The notes beneath the pieces are model-generated. The model was not told the origin of the DNA, searched no databases, and saw nothing but the letters and a program-made list of their open reading frames with translations. Below, piece by piece: positions 36,565-45,309 of a DNA stretch of 64,000 nt. Position 1 is the stretch's first letter. Every line of letters begins with the position of its first letter. The stretch covers positions 1,200,624 to 1,264,623 of the forward strand of contig NZ_JAENHL010000008.1 in assembly GCF_016595235.1 (NCBI RefSeq), in the 5' to 3' direction. A program made the translations under genes and the position numbers. Source of the DNA: Taklimakanibacter albus. GTDB taxonomy: Bacteria > Pseudomonadota > Alphaproteobacteria > Rhizobiales > Aestuariivirgaceae.

Positions 36565-36789
36565 ATGGAAGTTGAAGCAGCAAAGATGATCGGTGCGGGT
36601 ATCGCGGCCATTGCGCTTGGCGGCGCGGGCGTCGGTATCGGCCACATCTTCGGCAATTACCTCGCGGGCGCTCTGCGCAATCCGGCGGCCGCCGCCGGCC
36701 AGCGCGGCACGCTGTTCCTCGGCTTCGCCTTCGCCGAAGCGACGGGCCTGATCGGCTTCGCCGTCGCCATGCTCATTCTCTTCGGTTGA
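36565..36789 (+). CDS. atpE: ATP synthase F0 subunit c
   Basis: A 74-residue two-helix proteolipid. The polar loop is [11 protein letters not shown], and the proton-carrying Glu is in the second helix ([12 protein letters not shown]). AGGAGAAG precedes the ATG. The 60 bases before it after atpB may allow the extra expression c-subunits need (several copies per ring). Confidence 0.95.
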   Translation: MEVEAAKMIGAGIAAIALGGAGVGIGHIFGNYLAGALRNPAAAAGQRGTLFLGFAFAEATGLIGFAVAMLILFG

Positions 36790-36867
36790 TCGAACCGAAG
36801 TCTTCGCTTACCGGCAGGGCCGACAAGGCCCTCGCCGGCGCTTGGATCATGATGAGGCGCTAGAGCC

Positions 36868-37353
36868 ATGCCGCAACTCGACGTCACTACCTGGCCGCCG
36901 CAGCTGTTCTGGCTCGCGGTGACCTTCCTTGTCCTCTATTTCATCATCTCGAAGATCGTGATCCCGCGCACCGGCGGCGTCATCGAGGGCCGCAAGAACC
37001 AGATCGACAGCGACTTGGCCGCGGCGCAGCGCTTCAAGGCGGATACCGACAAGGCCGTCGCCGAGTATGAGAAGTCACTCGCCGATGCGCGCAGCAAAGC
37101 GCATGGCATCGCGCAAGAGACGCGCAACAAACTTTCCGCCGAGGTGGACAAGGAGCGCAGCAAGCTTGACGGCCAGCTCGCCGCCAAGATCGCCGAGGCC
37201 GAAAAGGCCATCCAGGCGACGCGCGCCAAGGCGCTGGCCAGCGTGACCGATCTCGCCACCGACATTGCGGCCGAGATCGTCGGCCGGCTCACCGGCACCA
37301 AGGCGAGCGCCGCCGATGCCGCCAAGGCCGTCGCCAAGGCGCAGGGGAACTGA
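36868..37353 (+). CDS. ATP synthase F0 subunit b'
   Basis: A 161-residue stalk subunit. One membrane helix (residues 11-30, LFWLAVTFLVLYFIISKIVI) is followed by a long charged helix. It pairs with subunit b to make the heterodimeric peripheral stalk found in phototrophs and Alphaproteobacteria. b' rather than b is inferred from its first position. It is separated from subunit b by two bases. Names atpG, atpX or atpF2 are all in use. Confidence 0.88.
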   Translation: MPQLDVTTWPPQLFWLAVTFLVLYFIISKIVIPRTGGVIEGRKNQIDSDLAAAQRFKADTDKAVAEYEKSLADARSKAHGIAQETRNKLSAEVDKERSKLDGQLAAKIAEAEKAIQATRAKALASVTDLATDIAAEIVGRLTGTKASAADAAKAVAKAQGN

Positions 37354-37355
37354 TC

Positions 37356-37841
37356 ATGCTTGCAAAACCCGAAACCTGGGTCCTCGTCGCCTTCCTGCTC
37401 TTCATCGCCCTTCTCATCTATCTGAAGGTGCCGGCGAAGGTTGCCGCGATGCTCGACGAACGTTCGGCGCGCATCGCCAAGGAACTGGCCGAGGCCAAGA
37501 AGCTGCGCGAGGAAGCGCAGGCGCTGCTCGACGAATACAAGAAGAAGCGCGCCCAGGCCGAGAAGGACGCCGAGGACATCGTGGCCCTCGCCCGCAAGGA
37601 AGCCGAAGCGCTGGCGCATGAGACCCGCGCCAAGCTCACCGAGACGCTGGAGCGCCGCACCAAGCAGGCCGAGCAGAAGATCGCCCAGGCCGAGCAGCAG
37701 GCGGTCAAGGATGTCCGCACCGCCGCTACCGATGTGGCGGTCAGCGCCGCCACCGAGCTCCTGGCAGCCGCCAGCGAAGGCGCCAAGGGTGCCCAGCTGA
37801 TCGAGGAATCGATCGACGCGGTGAAGTCCCGCCTCAACTGA
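37356..37841 (+). CDS. atpF: ATP synthase F0 subunit b
   Basis: A 161-residue stalk subunit with an N-terminal membrane helix (about 7-24) and a long Ala/Glu/Lys coiled coil. It is the last gene in the operon and is followed by an excellent terminator. Its final 21 bases to just past the stop recur exactly at 44593-44613, flanking a cassette of transport and oxidation genes. Confidence 0.93.
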   Translation: MLAKPETWVLVAFLLFIALLIYLKVPAKVAAMLDERSARIAKELAEAKKLREEAQALLDEYKKKRAQAEKDAEDIVALARKEAEALAHETRAKLTETLERRTKQAEQKIAQAEQQAVKDVRTAATDVAVSAATELLAAASEGAKGAQLIEESIDAVKSRLN

Positions 37842-37889
37842 GCGAGATCTCATACGAATAAAAAGCCCGGCCTCAGCGCCGGGTTTTTT
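37825..37889. repeat. atpF 3' end and terminator, copy 1
   Basis: The first 21 bases (37825-37845) are identical to 44593-44613, and the following terminator region is recognisably similar to 44614-44660. It bounds the 6.7-kb sugar/polyol cassette on the left. Confidence 0.8.
37866..37889 (+). terminator. Rho-independent terminator of the atp operon
   Basis: CCCGGC (37866-37871) and GCCGGG (37878-37883) around CTCAGC, followed by six T. Confidence 0.95.
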
Positions 37890-37942
37890 GTTGCTTCCGG
37901 ACGGCAAATTGATCCACCGAAGCAGGTCTCACGACAATGGTG

Positions 37943-39421
37943 CTAACGCCCGACGCCGATCACATTGCGAACTGTCTGCAGCGCGCCGTGCCGGTACAGT
38001 GACGCAAGGTGGCCGGTGAGATTCTCGCGCAAGACATGGCTCTCCGCCAGCTCATCACCGAAGACTTCCGACACGCGAAGCATGCCGTCGACATACCTGG
38101 CGGGTAAGCCCTCCGCCTCGTCGGCAATTGCCCTGAGCCGCTTCGCCAGGGGATCCTGGACGTCGATCCGGCGGCCTTGTTCATCAACGCCGGCGACGTA
38201 GCGCATCCATCCCGCCACGCCGAGCGCGGCGCGCGTGATCGACTTGCCGCGTGCGAGGCGGTCACGAATCGTGCCCAGCAACCGCTGAGGCAGCTTCTGA
38301 CTGCCGTCCATTGCGATCTGCCAGGTACGATGCTTCAGGGCGGGGTTGGCAAATCTCTGCAGCAACGCGGCGGGATAGAAGGAGAGATCTCCGACGCTGC
38401 GGGGAAGCGTCTCCATGACCTCTTCGGTCATAAGCTCGTCGATCAGTGTCCGAAAAGCGGGCTCGGCGATCGCCTGGCTGACGAATTCATATCCGGCCAG
38501 GTAGCCGAGATAAGCGAGCGTCGAGTGGCTGCCGTTCAGGAGGCGCAACTTCATGAGCTCGTATGGCCGCACGTCCTTCACGAGTTCAGCGCCCACGGCC
38601 TCAAAATGCGGCCTTCCAGTGGGGAAGCGATCCTCGATCACCCATTGCGAATAGGGCTCGGTCACGACCGGCCAGGCATCGTGCAACCCGATGGTCTCGC
38701 GGACGAGCCTGCGATCGTCATCCGTCGTGGCCGGAACGATCCTATCCACCATGGACGACGGAAACGCCACCTCGCCGGCAATGAAGTCGGCCAGCCCGGT
38801 GTCGCGAAGACGAGCGAACGATCCGACGACCCGGGCCGTCACTTCGCCATTGGCCGGCAGATTGTCGCAACAGAGAACCGTAAAGGGAGGAATACCGGCC
38901 GCCCTGCGCAATTCGAGCGCCCGGACCAAGAGGCCAGGAGCGCTGACCGGCGCCGTCGGATTTGCGAGGTCGTGGAGGATGTCCGGATGGCCTGGATCGA
39001 GCGCGCCTGTGGCCGGATCGTGACAGTAGCCCTTCTCCGTGATGGTGAGTGAAACGATACGGATGCGCGGGTCAGTCATTGCCGCGATAAGCTCACGATT
39101 CTGGTTATGGGCATCCAGAACATCCAAGAGAGAACCGATAGCCCGCATCGTCGTGGCGGCGCCGTCGCGCGCGACGACGGTGTAGAGAAAATCCTGCGGG
39201 GCAAGAGCATTGCGCGTGTCGGATCGGCGGAGTGAGGCGCCGATGATCCCCCAGGAGGAATCACGTTTCAGGATCTCGTCCACATAGACCGCGACATGAG
39301 CCCGATGAAACGCACCAACGCCAAGATGCACGATGCCAGGACTGACGCGCGAACGGTCATATGGCAGCCGGACGGAATTGCAACCGGCCGAGAGACGCGC
39401 CGTTGTGCGGGCGTCAGTCAA
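37943..39421 (-). CDS. Mannitol dehydrogenase-family (UxuB-like) polyol/hexuronate oxidoreductase
   Basis: A 492-residue NAD-dependent dehydrogenase of the long-chain mannitol/fructuronate family. The nucleotide-binding GIVHLGVGAFHRAH is near 34-47, and the catalytic K-x4-N-x3-H motif appears as KLRLLNGSHS. Members interconvert mannitol/fructose, arabitol/xylulose or fructuronate/mannonate. The TTG at 39421 overlaps the stop of the upstream dehydrogenase gene (TTGACTGA), giving coupling; a GTG or ATG start at 39493 would be inside that gene. It is last in a five-gene unit. The substrate is not fixed by sequence. Confidence 0.83.
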   Translation of the reverse strand: MTDARTTARLSAGCNSVRLPYDRSRVSPGIVHLGVGAFHRAHVAVYVDEILKRDSSWGIIGASLRRSDTRNALAPQDFLYTVVARDGAATTMRAIGSLLDVLDAHNQNRELIAAMTDPRIRIVSLTITEKGYCHDPATGALDPGHPDILHDLANPTAPVSAPGLLVRALELRRAAGIPPFTVLCCDNLPANGEVTARVVGSFARLRDTGLADFIAGEVAFPSSMVDRIVPATTDDDRRLVRETIGLHDAWPVVTEPYSQWVIEDRFPTGRPHFEAVGAELVKDVRPYELMKLRLLNGSHSTLAYLGYLAGYEFVSQAIAEPAFRTLIDELMTEEVMETLPRSVGDLSFYPAALLQRFANPALKHRTWQIAMDGSQKLPQRLLGTIRDRLARGKSITRAALGVAGWMRYVAGVDEQGRRIDVQDPLAKRLRAIADEAEGLPARYVDGMLRVSEVFGDELAESHVLRENLTGHLASLYRHGALQTVRNVIGVGR

Positions 39422-40433
39422 TTTCGATAAGGGCCTTGATGAGCCCCGACTTCTCAGTTGCCCATATGGGGATATTGCGGACCGCGCCCGCAAGATCTGT
39501 CCGGTGCGTCACCAGCCGCGCCACTGGAACAGTACGGTCACGGATGGCGGCGATGACCCGCCCAAAATCCTCGGATGTGGCGTTGCGGCTGCCCAGGAGC
39601 GTCATTTCCTTGCGATGGAAAACCGGATCCATGAAAGTGATCTGACCCGTGACCACGCTCACGAGGACATACCGGCCGCCATGGGCGACGAAGTCGAACC
39701 CCTGTTGCATGGCTTTCTCATTGCCCGTTGCGTCAAAAACGACATCGAAACCATCACCATTCGTGTGGGCCCGCACAGCTTGTGAGACATCGGCCTCCGA
39801 GATCAAGGGGCTCGCACCGGCGATAGCCTGGGCAACCGCGACCCGTTCCGAATCACGATCGTATACGGTGACGCCGGCACCGGCGAGACGGGCAAAAAGG
39901 GCCACGCCGAGGCCGATCGGCCCGGCACCGACCACCAAGACATTATCGCGACCGGCCACCGTGCCACGGCGCACCGCATGAGCGCCAATCGCCAGGAATT
40001 CAACTGCGGCGCATTCGTCGGGACTCAGGCCATCCGCTTGAATGAGATTTCCTGCCGGGATCGACAGCAGACCCGCCATGCCGCCGTCCTGATGAACGCC
40101 GAGGACCGAGATGCTCACGCAGCAGTTCGGCTTGCCGGCATGACAGGCGATACATCGTCCGCAGGATAGATACGGGTTGACGACACAGATCTCGCCCGGG
40201 GTGACGGCGCATTCCGCGGGAGCTTCGACGACCTCGACCGCGAGTTCATGCCCCATCACGCGGGGGTATTGGAGGAAGGGATGCTTACCCTCGTAGATAT
40301 GATAGTCGGTGCCACAAACACCGATCCGGCGCGGGCGAACAAGCACATGACCTGGAACGTCACGGCGGACCGGCCGCTTCTCCAGCCGCAGCGTCCCGGG
40401 TGCGATACAGACGAGAGTTTCCGTGAGTTGCAC
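39414..40433 (-). CDS. Zinc-dependent alcohol dehydrogenase (RspB/LgoD-like)
   Basis: A 339-residue MDR-type dehydrogenase. The catalytic-zinc Cys is in GVCGTDYH, followed by GHE; structural-zinc cysteines follow C-x2-C-x2-C-x7-C in CGRCIACHAGKPNC. The Rossmann motif is GAGPIGLG. The subfamily around PFLQYPRVMGHE resembles L-gulonate/L-galactonate and polyol dehydrogenases. With the UxuB-like gene, an oxidation-reduction pair acting on a sugar acid is possible. The GTG at 40433 follows AGGTGG; an upstream ATG at 40478 lies close to the binding-protein stop. Confidence 0.85.
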   Translation of the reverse strand: MQLTETLVCIAPGTLRLEKRPVRRDVPGHVLVRPRRIGVCGTDYHIYEGKHPFLQYPRVMGHELAVEVVEAPAECAVTPGEICVVNPYLSCGRCIACHAGKPNCCVSISVLGVHQDGGMAGLLSIPAGNLIQADGLSPDECAAVEFLAIGAHAVRRGTVAGRDNVLVVGAGPIGLGVALFARLAGAGVTVYDRDSERVAVAQAIAGASPLISEADVSQAVRAHTNGDGFDVVFDATGNEKAMQQGFDFVAHGGRYVLVSVVTGQITFMDPVFHRKEMTLLGSRNATSEDFGRVIAAIRDRTVPVARLVTHRTDLAGAVRNIPIWATEKSGLIKALIEID

Positions 40434-40496
40434 TTGCCACCTGCCGGCCGTTGAATTGAAAAGGAGGAGGCCGGTCATATCCGGCCCCCTCGCTCA

Positions 40497-41414
40497 CTAC
40501 TTGAACTGCGCCATGTTTTCCTTGGTGACCAAGGCCGCGCCGGAGTCGATGAGCGATTCCACCTTTTCGCCGCGGATCGCCTTGACCAGGGCATCTACCC
40601 CCCGTTCAGACATCTTGGCCGGGAATTGCGCCACGGACGCATCTTCTATTCCGGCCGTCAGGGCCTCCTCCTCGCCACAACAGAAGTCGAAGCCCACAAG
40701 CACAATCGCGTCATTGGCAATGCCGGCATTCTTGATCGCCTGGGCTGCGCCTGCCGCCGGCGGACCACAGGCCGCATAGATCGACTTGAGATGCGGGTTG
40801 GCGGTCAGCAGGTCTTCAGCGACGCTGATCCCGAGTTCCTCCGTGCATTTGGTGGTGCCGCGGCCGACAATCTTCACATTGACGCCCTTGAGCCCCTCCA
40901 GCATGCCATTGACCCGGTCATCGAGCGCCGGCACGCCCGGCACGCCCTCGAGGATGCCGAGCGTATCGCCCTCCTTGAGCACCGATTTCAGATACTCACC
41001 GGCGATCTTGCCGGCATTGTAATTGTCGGTCGTTGCCAGAGCCGTGCGGCCCTGCCAGTCGGGAATGTTGTTGTCCATCAGGACGACTTTCACGCCCGCC
41101 GCTATGGCCTTGTCCAGCGCCGGAGCCACGGTCGGATCCACTGGCGTCAAGGCGATGCCTTTGACGCCTTGCGTCACCATGGACTCGATGAGCGCGATCT
41201 GCCCCTCGATGTCAGTCGCGGAAGTACCCTGGCCGAACGTGATCTCCACTTCGGGATGCGCCTTGGCATAGGCCTTGGCCGCATCCTCCATGATTGTGAA
41301 GAAAGGCACCGGGAACTTCGTGATAAAGCCGATCTTTATCTTCTCGTCGGCCAGCGCGGGACTGGTGATCGCAGCAGCCAGCACCAACCCTCCCAACAGT
41401 CTTGTCAGTCTCAT
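40497..41414 (-). CDS. Sugar-type ABC substrate-binding protein
   Basis: A 305-residue periplasmic-binding-protein-like (ribose/galactose fold) protein. The signal peptide is LLGGLVLAAAITSPALA, and the mature part starts DEKIKIGFITKFPVPFFTIM. QIALIESMVTQGVKGIALTP and VGFDFCCGEE are family-typical. It feeds the importer encoded directly upstream. It is separated from the ATPase gene by a hairpin and three 54-bp repeats, so it may have its own promoter or be expressed differently. The ligand is probably a sugar, sugar acid or polyol, given the two dehydrogenases downstream. Confidence 0.87.
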   Translation of the reverse strand: MRLTRLLGGLVLAAAITSPALADEKIKIGFITKFPVPFFTIMEDAAKAYAKAHPEVEITFGQGTSATDIEGQIALIESMVTQGVKGIALTPVDPTVAPALDKAIAAGVKVVLMDNNIPDWQGRTALATTDNYNAGKIAGEYLKSVLKEGDTLGILEGVPGVPALDDRVNGMLEGLKGVNVKIVGRGTTKCTEELGISVAEDLLTANPHLKSIYAACGPPAAGAAQAIKNAGIANDAIVLVGFDFCCGEEEALTAGIEDASVAQFPAKMSERGVDALVKAIRGEKVESLIDSGAALVTKENMAQFK

Positions 41415-41492
41415 GCTTCTCCTCCCTATCTGGATCGCTCCGTCATGAAACGACCCTCGTCTCGCCGGCCAACAGGACAGCGAAATGGTTCC

Positions 41493-41531
41493 AAAGCGTG
41501 ATGGCTCAAGGAAGAGTCGCCATCGCGCTTT
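41493..41531 (-). promoter_or_regulatory. Hairpin between the ATPase and binding-protein genes
   Basis: AAAGCGTGATGGC (41493-41505) pairs with GCCATCGCGCTTT (41519-41531), twelve of thirteen pairs. It is adjacent to the triple REP unit. Confidence 0.6.
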
Positions 41532-41540
41532 ATCTCATTC

Positions 41541-41702
41541 TTTGCGCATGATCTTTCCGGAAAACCGCTTCCCACTTTTCCGGATCATGCTCTCTTTGCG
41601 CATGATCTTTCCGGAAAACCGCTTCCCACTTTTCCGGATCATGCTCTCTTTGCGCATGATCTTTCCGGAAAGCCGCTTCGCACTTTTCCGGATCATGCTC
41701 TA
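41541..41702. repeat. Three tandem 54-bp REP-like units
   Basis: Units start at 41541, 41595 and 41649. Each has outer arms GCATGATC/GATCATGC and inner arms CCGGAAAA/TTTTCCGG around CCGCTTCCCAC. Units 1 and 2 are identical or nearly so; unit 3 has two substitutions (AAAGCCGCTTCGC). The last bases include the TAG stop of the ATPase gene. This is the fullest form of the palindrome family seen at 833, 1925, 9591, 33571 and 47513. Confidence 0.92.
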
Positions 41703-42464
41703 GACCTCCGCGCCGACGATCAGCGCGACCAGCTTGCGCTGATTGTCGCGATCGGGTTTCATTTCACCAACCTTTCGGCCCTGGCGCAGGACCACCGCGC
41801 GGTCGGCAAGCTCGATCACATGCTCCATATTGTGGGTGATGAGGATTACAGCGTTGCCTTCGGCACGCAGTTGCACGATCAGGTCGAGAACCTTGCGCGA
41901 CTCGCGCACGCCAAGGGCGGCAGTCGGCTCATCGAGAATCACGACCTTGCGCGCGAAAACAGTCGCGCGCGCCACCGCTATCGCCTGGCGTTGACCACCG
42001 GACATCAGGGCCACCGGCGCGTCGAATTTCGGCAGTTTGACCTTGAGGCGTTCGATGACCGCCGCCGCCTCCTGATCCATGGCGCGGCCGCGGAGGAAAC
42101 GAAGCCCTTGCGGAAGCCACGCGGGAAAAGCGATCTCACGGCCGCAATAGAAGTTCTGGGCCGGCGTCAGGTTGTCGAAAAGCGCCAGATCCTGGTAGAC
42201 CGTCTCGACACCGACGCGGCGCGCGGCCGCCGGCGAGCGGATGGCGACGACCTGGCCGTCAAGCACGATCTCGCCCTCATCCAGGGGGTGAATGCCGCTG
42301 ATGCATTTCACGAGCGTCGACTTGCCGGCGCCATTGTCGCCCAGCAGAGCCAGCACCTCGCCGCGATAGGCTTCGATGCTGACATCCTTCAAGGCATGAA
42401 CGGCGCCGAAATGCTTCTGGGCATGGCGGACCGCGAGTACCGGCGCAGCGGGAGCCTCTGTCAT
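41700..42464 (-). CDS. Sugar-type ABC transporter ATP-binding protein
   Basis: A 254-residue ATPase with one nucleotide-binding domain: Walker A GDNGAGKST, signature LMSGGQRQA, Walker B VVILDEPTAALG, and switch His in LITHNME. Single-domain members pair as homodimers, unlike the fused two-domain RbsA/MglA ATPases. The stop lies at the end of the REP array. The start overlaps the permease stop by four bases. Confidence 0.87.
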   Translation of the reverse strand: MTEAPAAPVLAVRHAQKHFGAVHALKDVSIEAYRGEVLALLGDNGAGKSTLVKCISGIHPLDEGEIVLDGQVVAIRSPAAARRVGVETVYQDLALFDNLTPAQNFYCGREIAFPAWLPQGLRFLRGRAMDQEAAAVIERLKVKLPKFDAPVALMSGGQRQAIAVARATVFARKVVILDEPTAALGVRESRKVLDLIVQLRAEGNAVILITHNMEHVIELADRAVVLRQGRKVGEMKPDRDNQRKLVALIVGAEV

Positions 42465-43504
42465 TGGGTCCTCGACGCCTGAACGACCCGGGCCCGGGCC
42501 TCCAGATGATTGCGCAAGACGTCCGCTTCAACCGCCATAACAATGATGAGGCCAAGCGCGATCATCTGGAAGAACACGTCTACATTCAGCAAGTTCAGAG
42601 CGTTGCGGATCACGCCGATCATTACCGCGCCGACGAGGGCGTGGCCGATATGGCCGCGGCCGCCAAGGAAACTCGCGCCGCCGATGATGACAGCCGCAAT
42701 CGTGTCGAGCTCGAGCAGGTTGCCGTAAAGGGGCGAGCTCGCCGCCGTCCGCCCCGCCAACATGATGGCGCCAATACCGGCGCATAAGCCGGATATCACA
42801 TAGGTCGAGACCAGGACGGCCCTGACGGGAATGCCCATTCCCAACGCCGCCTGAGGATTGCCGCCAACCGCGTAGATCCAACGGCCCCACACCATCGCCT
42901 TGGCCATGAGCACGGCAAGGCCCGTAACGATGAGCACCACAAAGAGCGAGTTGGGAACACCGAAAGTCGAGGCGCCGCCGATCGTCGTGATCAATTCGGG
43001 CATGCCGCGCATGGTGGTATGGCCGATCGCCAATTCGAGAGCGAGCCCTCTGCAGATGCTGAGGCTGGCGAGCGTAATGATGAAGGGATGCGGCAGGCGG
43101 CCGAATACATAGACGAGGCCGTTGACCGCTCCCACGGCCGAGCCGCTCAGAAGCATCGCCAGCATCACCAATATCGCCGAATCGAATGAGCGGAAGACCA
43201 GGCCGCCGATAACCGTCGCCAGGGCCAGATTTGCTCCCACCGAAAGGTCGATGCCTCTGGTCAGGATGACGAGATGCTGACCGATCGCCACGATCGCGAT
43301 GACGGCCGTCTGGGCGGCAATGTTGCCGAGATTGCCGGGCTTGAGGAAATTCGGGGTCAGCAGGCTGAAGAGAACAGCCAGGAGAACGAGGATCAGCACC
43401 GGGCCGATGCTCAGCAGGCGCAAAGCGAGCGGAATGACGGATGCCCTGGCAAACAGGCCATCGCCTCTCGATCTGAGCACAGCCATTTCTGGTTGTTCAG
43501 CCAT
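42461..43504 (-). CDS. Sugar-type ABC transporter permease
   Basis: A 347-residue RbsC/branched-type permease with about 8-10 helices. The central AVGGNPQAALGMGIPVRAV is the family signature. The ATG at 43504 (MAEQPEMAV) has AAGG five bases upstream and is preferred over an in-frame start at 43549. It is the first gene of the leftward unit permease-ATPase-binding protein-two dehydrogenases and is divergent from the GntR-type regulator. Confidence 0.86.
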   Translation of the reverse strand: MAEQPEMAVLRSRGDGLFARASVIPLALRLLSIGPVLILVLLAVLFSLLTPNFLKPGNLGNIAAQTAVIAIVAIGQHLVILTRGIDLSVGANLALATVIGGLVFRSFDSAILVMLAMLLSGSAVGAVNGLVYVFGRLPHPFIITLASLSICRGLALELAIGHTTMRGMPELITTIGGASTFGVPNSLFVVLIVTGLAVLMAKAMVWGRWIYAVGGNPQAALGMGIPVRAVLVSTYVISGLCAGIGAIMLAGRTAASSPLYGNLLELDTIAAVIIGGASFLGGRGHIGHALVGAVMIGVIRNALNLLNVDVFFQMIALGLIIVMAVEADVLRNHLEARARVVQASRTQ

Positions 43505-43511
43505 CGTGCCT

Positions 43512-43596
43512 TGTCCATGATCTTCACGAATTTGGTTTATTATGGACAAAAGCCAATAACTATCGCTTGGTCAATTTGTTTTTTATGGATTAAAAG
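43512..43596. promoter_or_regulatory. Divergent promoter region with repeated ATGGACAA/ATGGATTA motifs
   Basis: TTATGGACAAAAG at 43540-43552 and TTATGGATTAAAAG at 43583-43596 are direct repeats. A third ATGGACAA lies on the minus strand at 43512-43519. The AT-rich stretch lies between the permease and GntR-type genes and is a likely operator set for that regulator. Confidence 0.55.
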
Positions 43597-43621
43597 TCAG
43601 ACGACAGAGGAAGCCGACGAT

Positions 43622-44509
43622 ATGAAAACCGATACCGTCTTCAAACGCGCCTTCAACGACACTCTGGATCTGATTGCAGAACTCCGCGACGGCGACGCGT
43701 TGCCGTCGGAAAACGCCTTGAGCGTCAGGCTCAATGTGAGCCGGACGACGGTACGCAAGGTGCTGGCGATGCTGACCGAACAAGGCGGCGTCAAAGGGAG
43801 CGGGCGACAACGTCATGTTCGATCCACGGTCGCAACGAGCCGGCGTTTCGCGGAGGCTGAAACCGTTCCACTATCGGCGCAAGTGGAGAAGGGCTTCATG
43901 GAGTGGATGCTTCGAGACAATGCGCGACCAGGAACGACCATCAACGAACTCGAACTGGCGCGCCAGTTCGGAGTGGCGACAACCAGCATTCGCGAATTCC
44001 TGAATCGCTTCCAGCGCTTCGGCCTCATCGAGAGGCGGCCGAATGCCGGCTGGGATTTCAAGGGCTTTACGACGAGCTTCGCCCTGGAGCTGTTCGAGAT
44101 CCGCGAGATGTTCGAACTGAGATCGGCGATGGCTTTCGCCGCGCTTTCCGACGACTCCCCGCTTTGGCGCCAGATCGAGGCATTGCGCGAAGAGCATCTG
44201 TCGCTGCTGAATGAGATCGATCGGCGCTATCATGATTTTTCCGACCTCGACAATCGGTTTCACCGGCTCATCAATTCGGCGCGGTCCAACCGGTTCATCG
44301 ACGACTTTTACGACATCATCACGTTGATCTTTCACTACCACTATCAGTGGAACAAACGTGACGAAAGGCAACGCAACGAGGTCGCCATCCGGGAACATTT
44401 GACCTATATCGAGGCGCTTCTCAGCCGCAGTCGCGCCATGGTGGAGCTTGCCTGCCGGGCGCATCTGACGTCAGCCAGGGAAACTCTCATCAGAGCGACC
44501 GCGCGTTAG
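43622..44509 (+). CDS. GntR-type regulator with two winged-helix regions
   Basis: A 295-residue regulator. Residues 10-60 look like one GntR winged helix (LPSENALSVRLNVSRTTVRK), and residues 90-150 like a second (INELELARQFGVATTSIREF). The C-terminal half is an FCD-type ligand domain with the metal-binding pattern DLDNRFHRLI and later IREHLTYIEA. AGGAAG precedes the ATG at 43622. It is divergent from the importer and dehydrogenase genes and probably controls them in response to their substrate. The doubling of the DNA-binding part is unusual for the FadR/FCD group. Confidence 0.82.
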   Translation: MKTDTVFKRAFNDTLDLIAELRDGDALPSENALSVRLNVSRTTVRKVLAMLTEQGGVKGSGRQRHVRSTVATSRRFAEAETVPLSAQVEKGFMEWMLRDNARPGTTINELELARQFGVATTSIREFLNRFQRFGLIERRPNAGWDFKGFTTSFALELFEIREMFELRSAMAFAALSDDSPLWRQIEALREEHLSLLNEIDRRYHDFSDLDNRFHRLINSARSNRFIDDFYDIITLIFHYHYQWNKRDERQRNEVAIREHLTYIEALLSRSRAMVELACRAHLTSARETLIRATAR

Positions 44510-44592
44510 GGATTTGGCGCTTCGGTTCGATGCAGGACCACGCAGCCACGGATGGCGCGGCGGACAAAGGCTTCCTGTCCTCAGGCCTCGCG

Positions 44593-44660
44593 AGTCCCGC
44601 CTCAACTGAGCGAAAAATCTCAGACCAACATGGAACCCGGCCGGTGCGCCCGGTATTTGT
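44593..44660. repeat. atpF 3' end and terminator, decayed copy 2
   Basis: AGTCCCGCCTCAACTGAGCGA at positions 44593-44613 repeats the atpF end exactly; the following bases, including CCCGG and TTTGTTTT, are a degraded version of the atp terminator. It bounds the cassette on the right. The 44510-44691 gap holds no other gene. Confidence 0.8.
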
Positions 44661-44691
44661 TTTGGGGTCGCGTCGCCCACGGGAGAGCAGG

Positions 44692-45144
44692 ATGGAGAGT
44701 ACGGTAAAGGAGCTGTTCGAGCGCTATGAACGCCTGTTCAACCAAGCGCTGGGCGGAGATGCGGATATGGATGCCGTGGCTTCACTCTATGCCACCGACT
44801 TCATCGCCGCCTCCCCCGCCGGGGTCACGAGCGGCAAGAACGATGAACGACTCCAGAAAGTCATGGCTCAAGGCTATGCCCGCTACCGTGAGATCGAAAC
44901 CCAGGAGATGCGGATAAGGCACGTCCGCACCTCACCGATCGACGAGCATCACTGCATCGCTCATGTCGCCTGGACGGCAAGCTATGCCCGCAAGGAGGCG
45001 CCCGACGTGACGATCGACTTCGACGTGCACTATCTGGTGCAAAAGCTCGGCGGCGAGGCGAAGGTCTTCGGATGGGTGGCAGGCGACGAAGAGGCGCTCC
45101 TGAAGAAACACGGGATCATCCAGGCTTCGTCCGAAACCGCGTGA
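44692..45144 (+). CDS. NTF2/SnoaL-like protein
   Basis: A 150-residue protein with the length and pattern of the NTF2-like superfamily: N-terminal helices (ELFERYERLFNQAL), DFIAASPAGV and a C-terminal sheet ending FGWVAGDEEALL. Members include small-molecule isomerases and uncharacterised polyketide-type proteins; no function is assigned. The ATG at 44692 follows GGGAGAGCAGG. It lies just beyond the right boundary of the cassette. Confidence 0.65.
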   Translation: MESTVKELFERYERLFNQALGGDADMDAVASLYATDFIAASPAGVTSGKNDERLQKVMAQGYARYREIETQEMRIRHVRTSPIDEHHCIAHVAWTASYARKEAPDVTIDFDVHYLVQKLGGEAKVFGWVAGDEEALLKKHGIIQASSETA

Positions 45145-45309
45145 TCAACTCCGGATCGGGTTCCCATGCCTCGCTCCGACGGCTGAAAAGCGACGGCCTA
45201 TTGACAAGTCGCCGTGCCGGCATTGGGATGAACTTGGCGGGCAGCACTATTTGCATTCGAGGCAAAGGCCTCGATAATCCAATCTCTCTCTAGCGACGAT
45301 GACCCGCCC

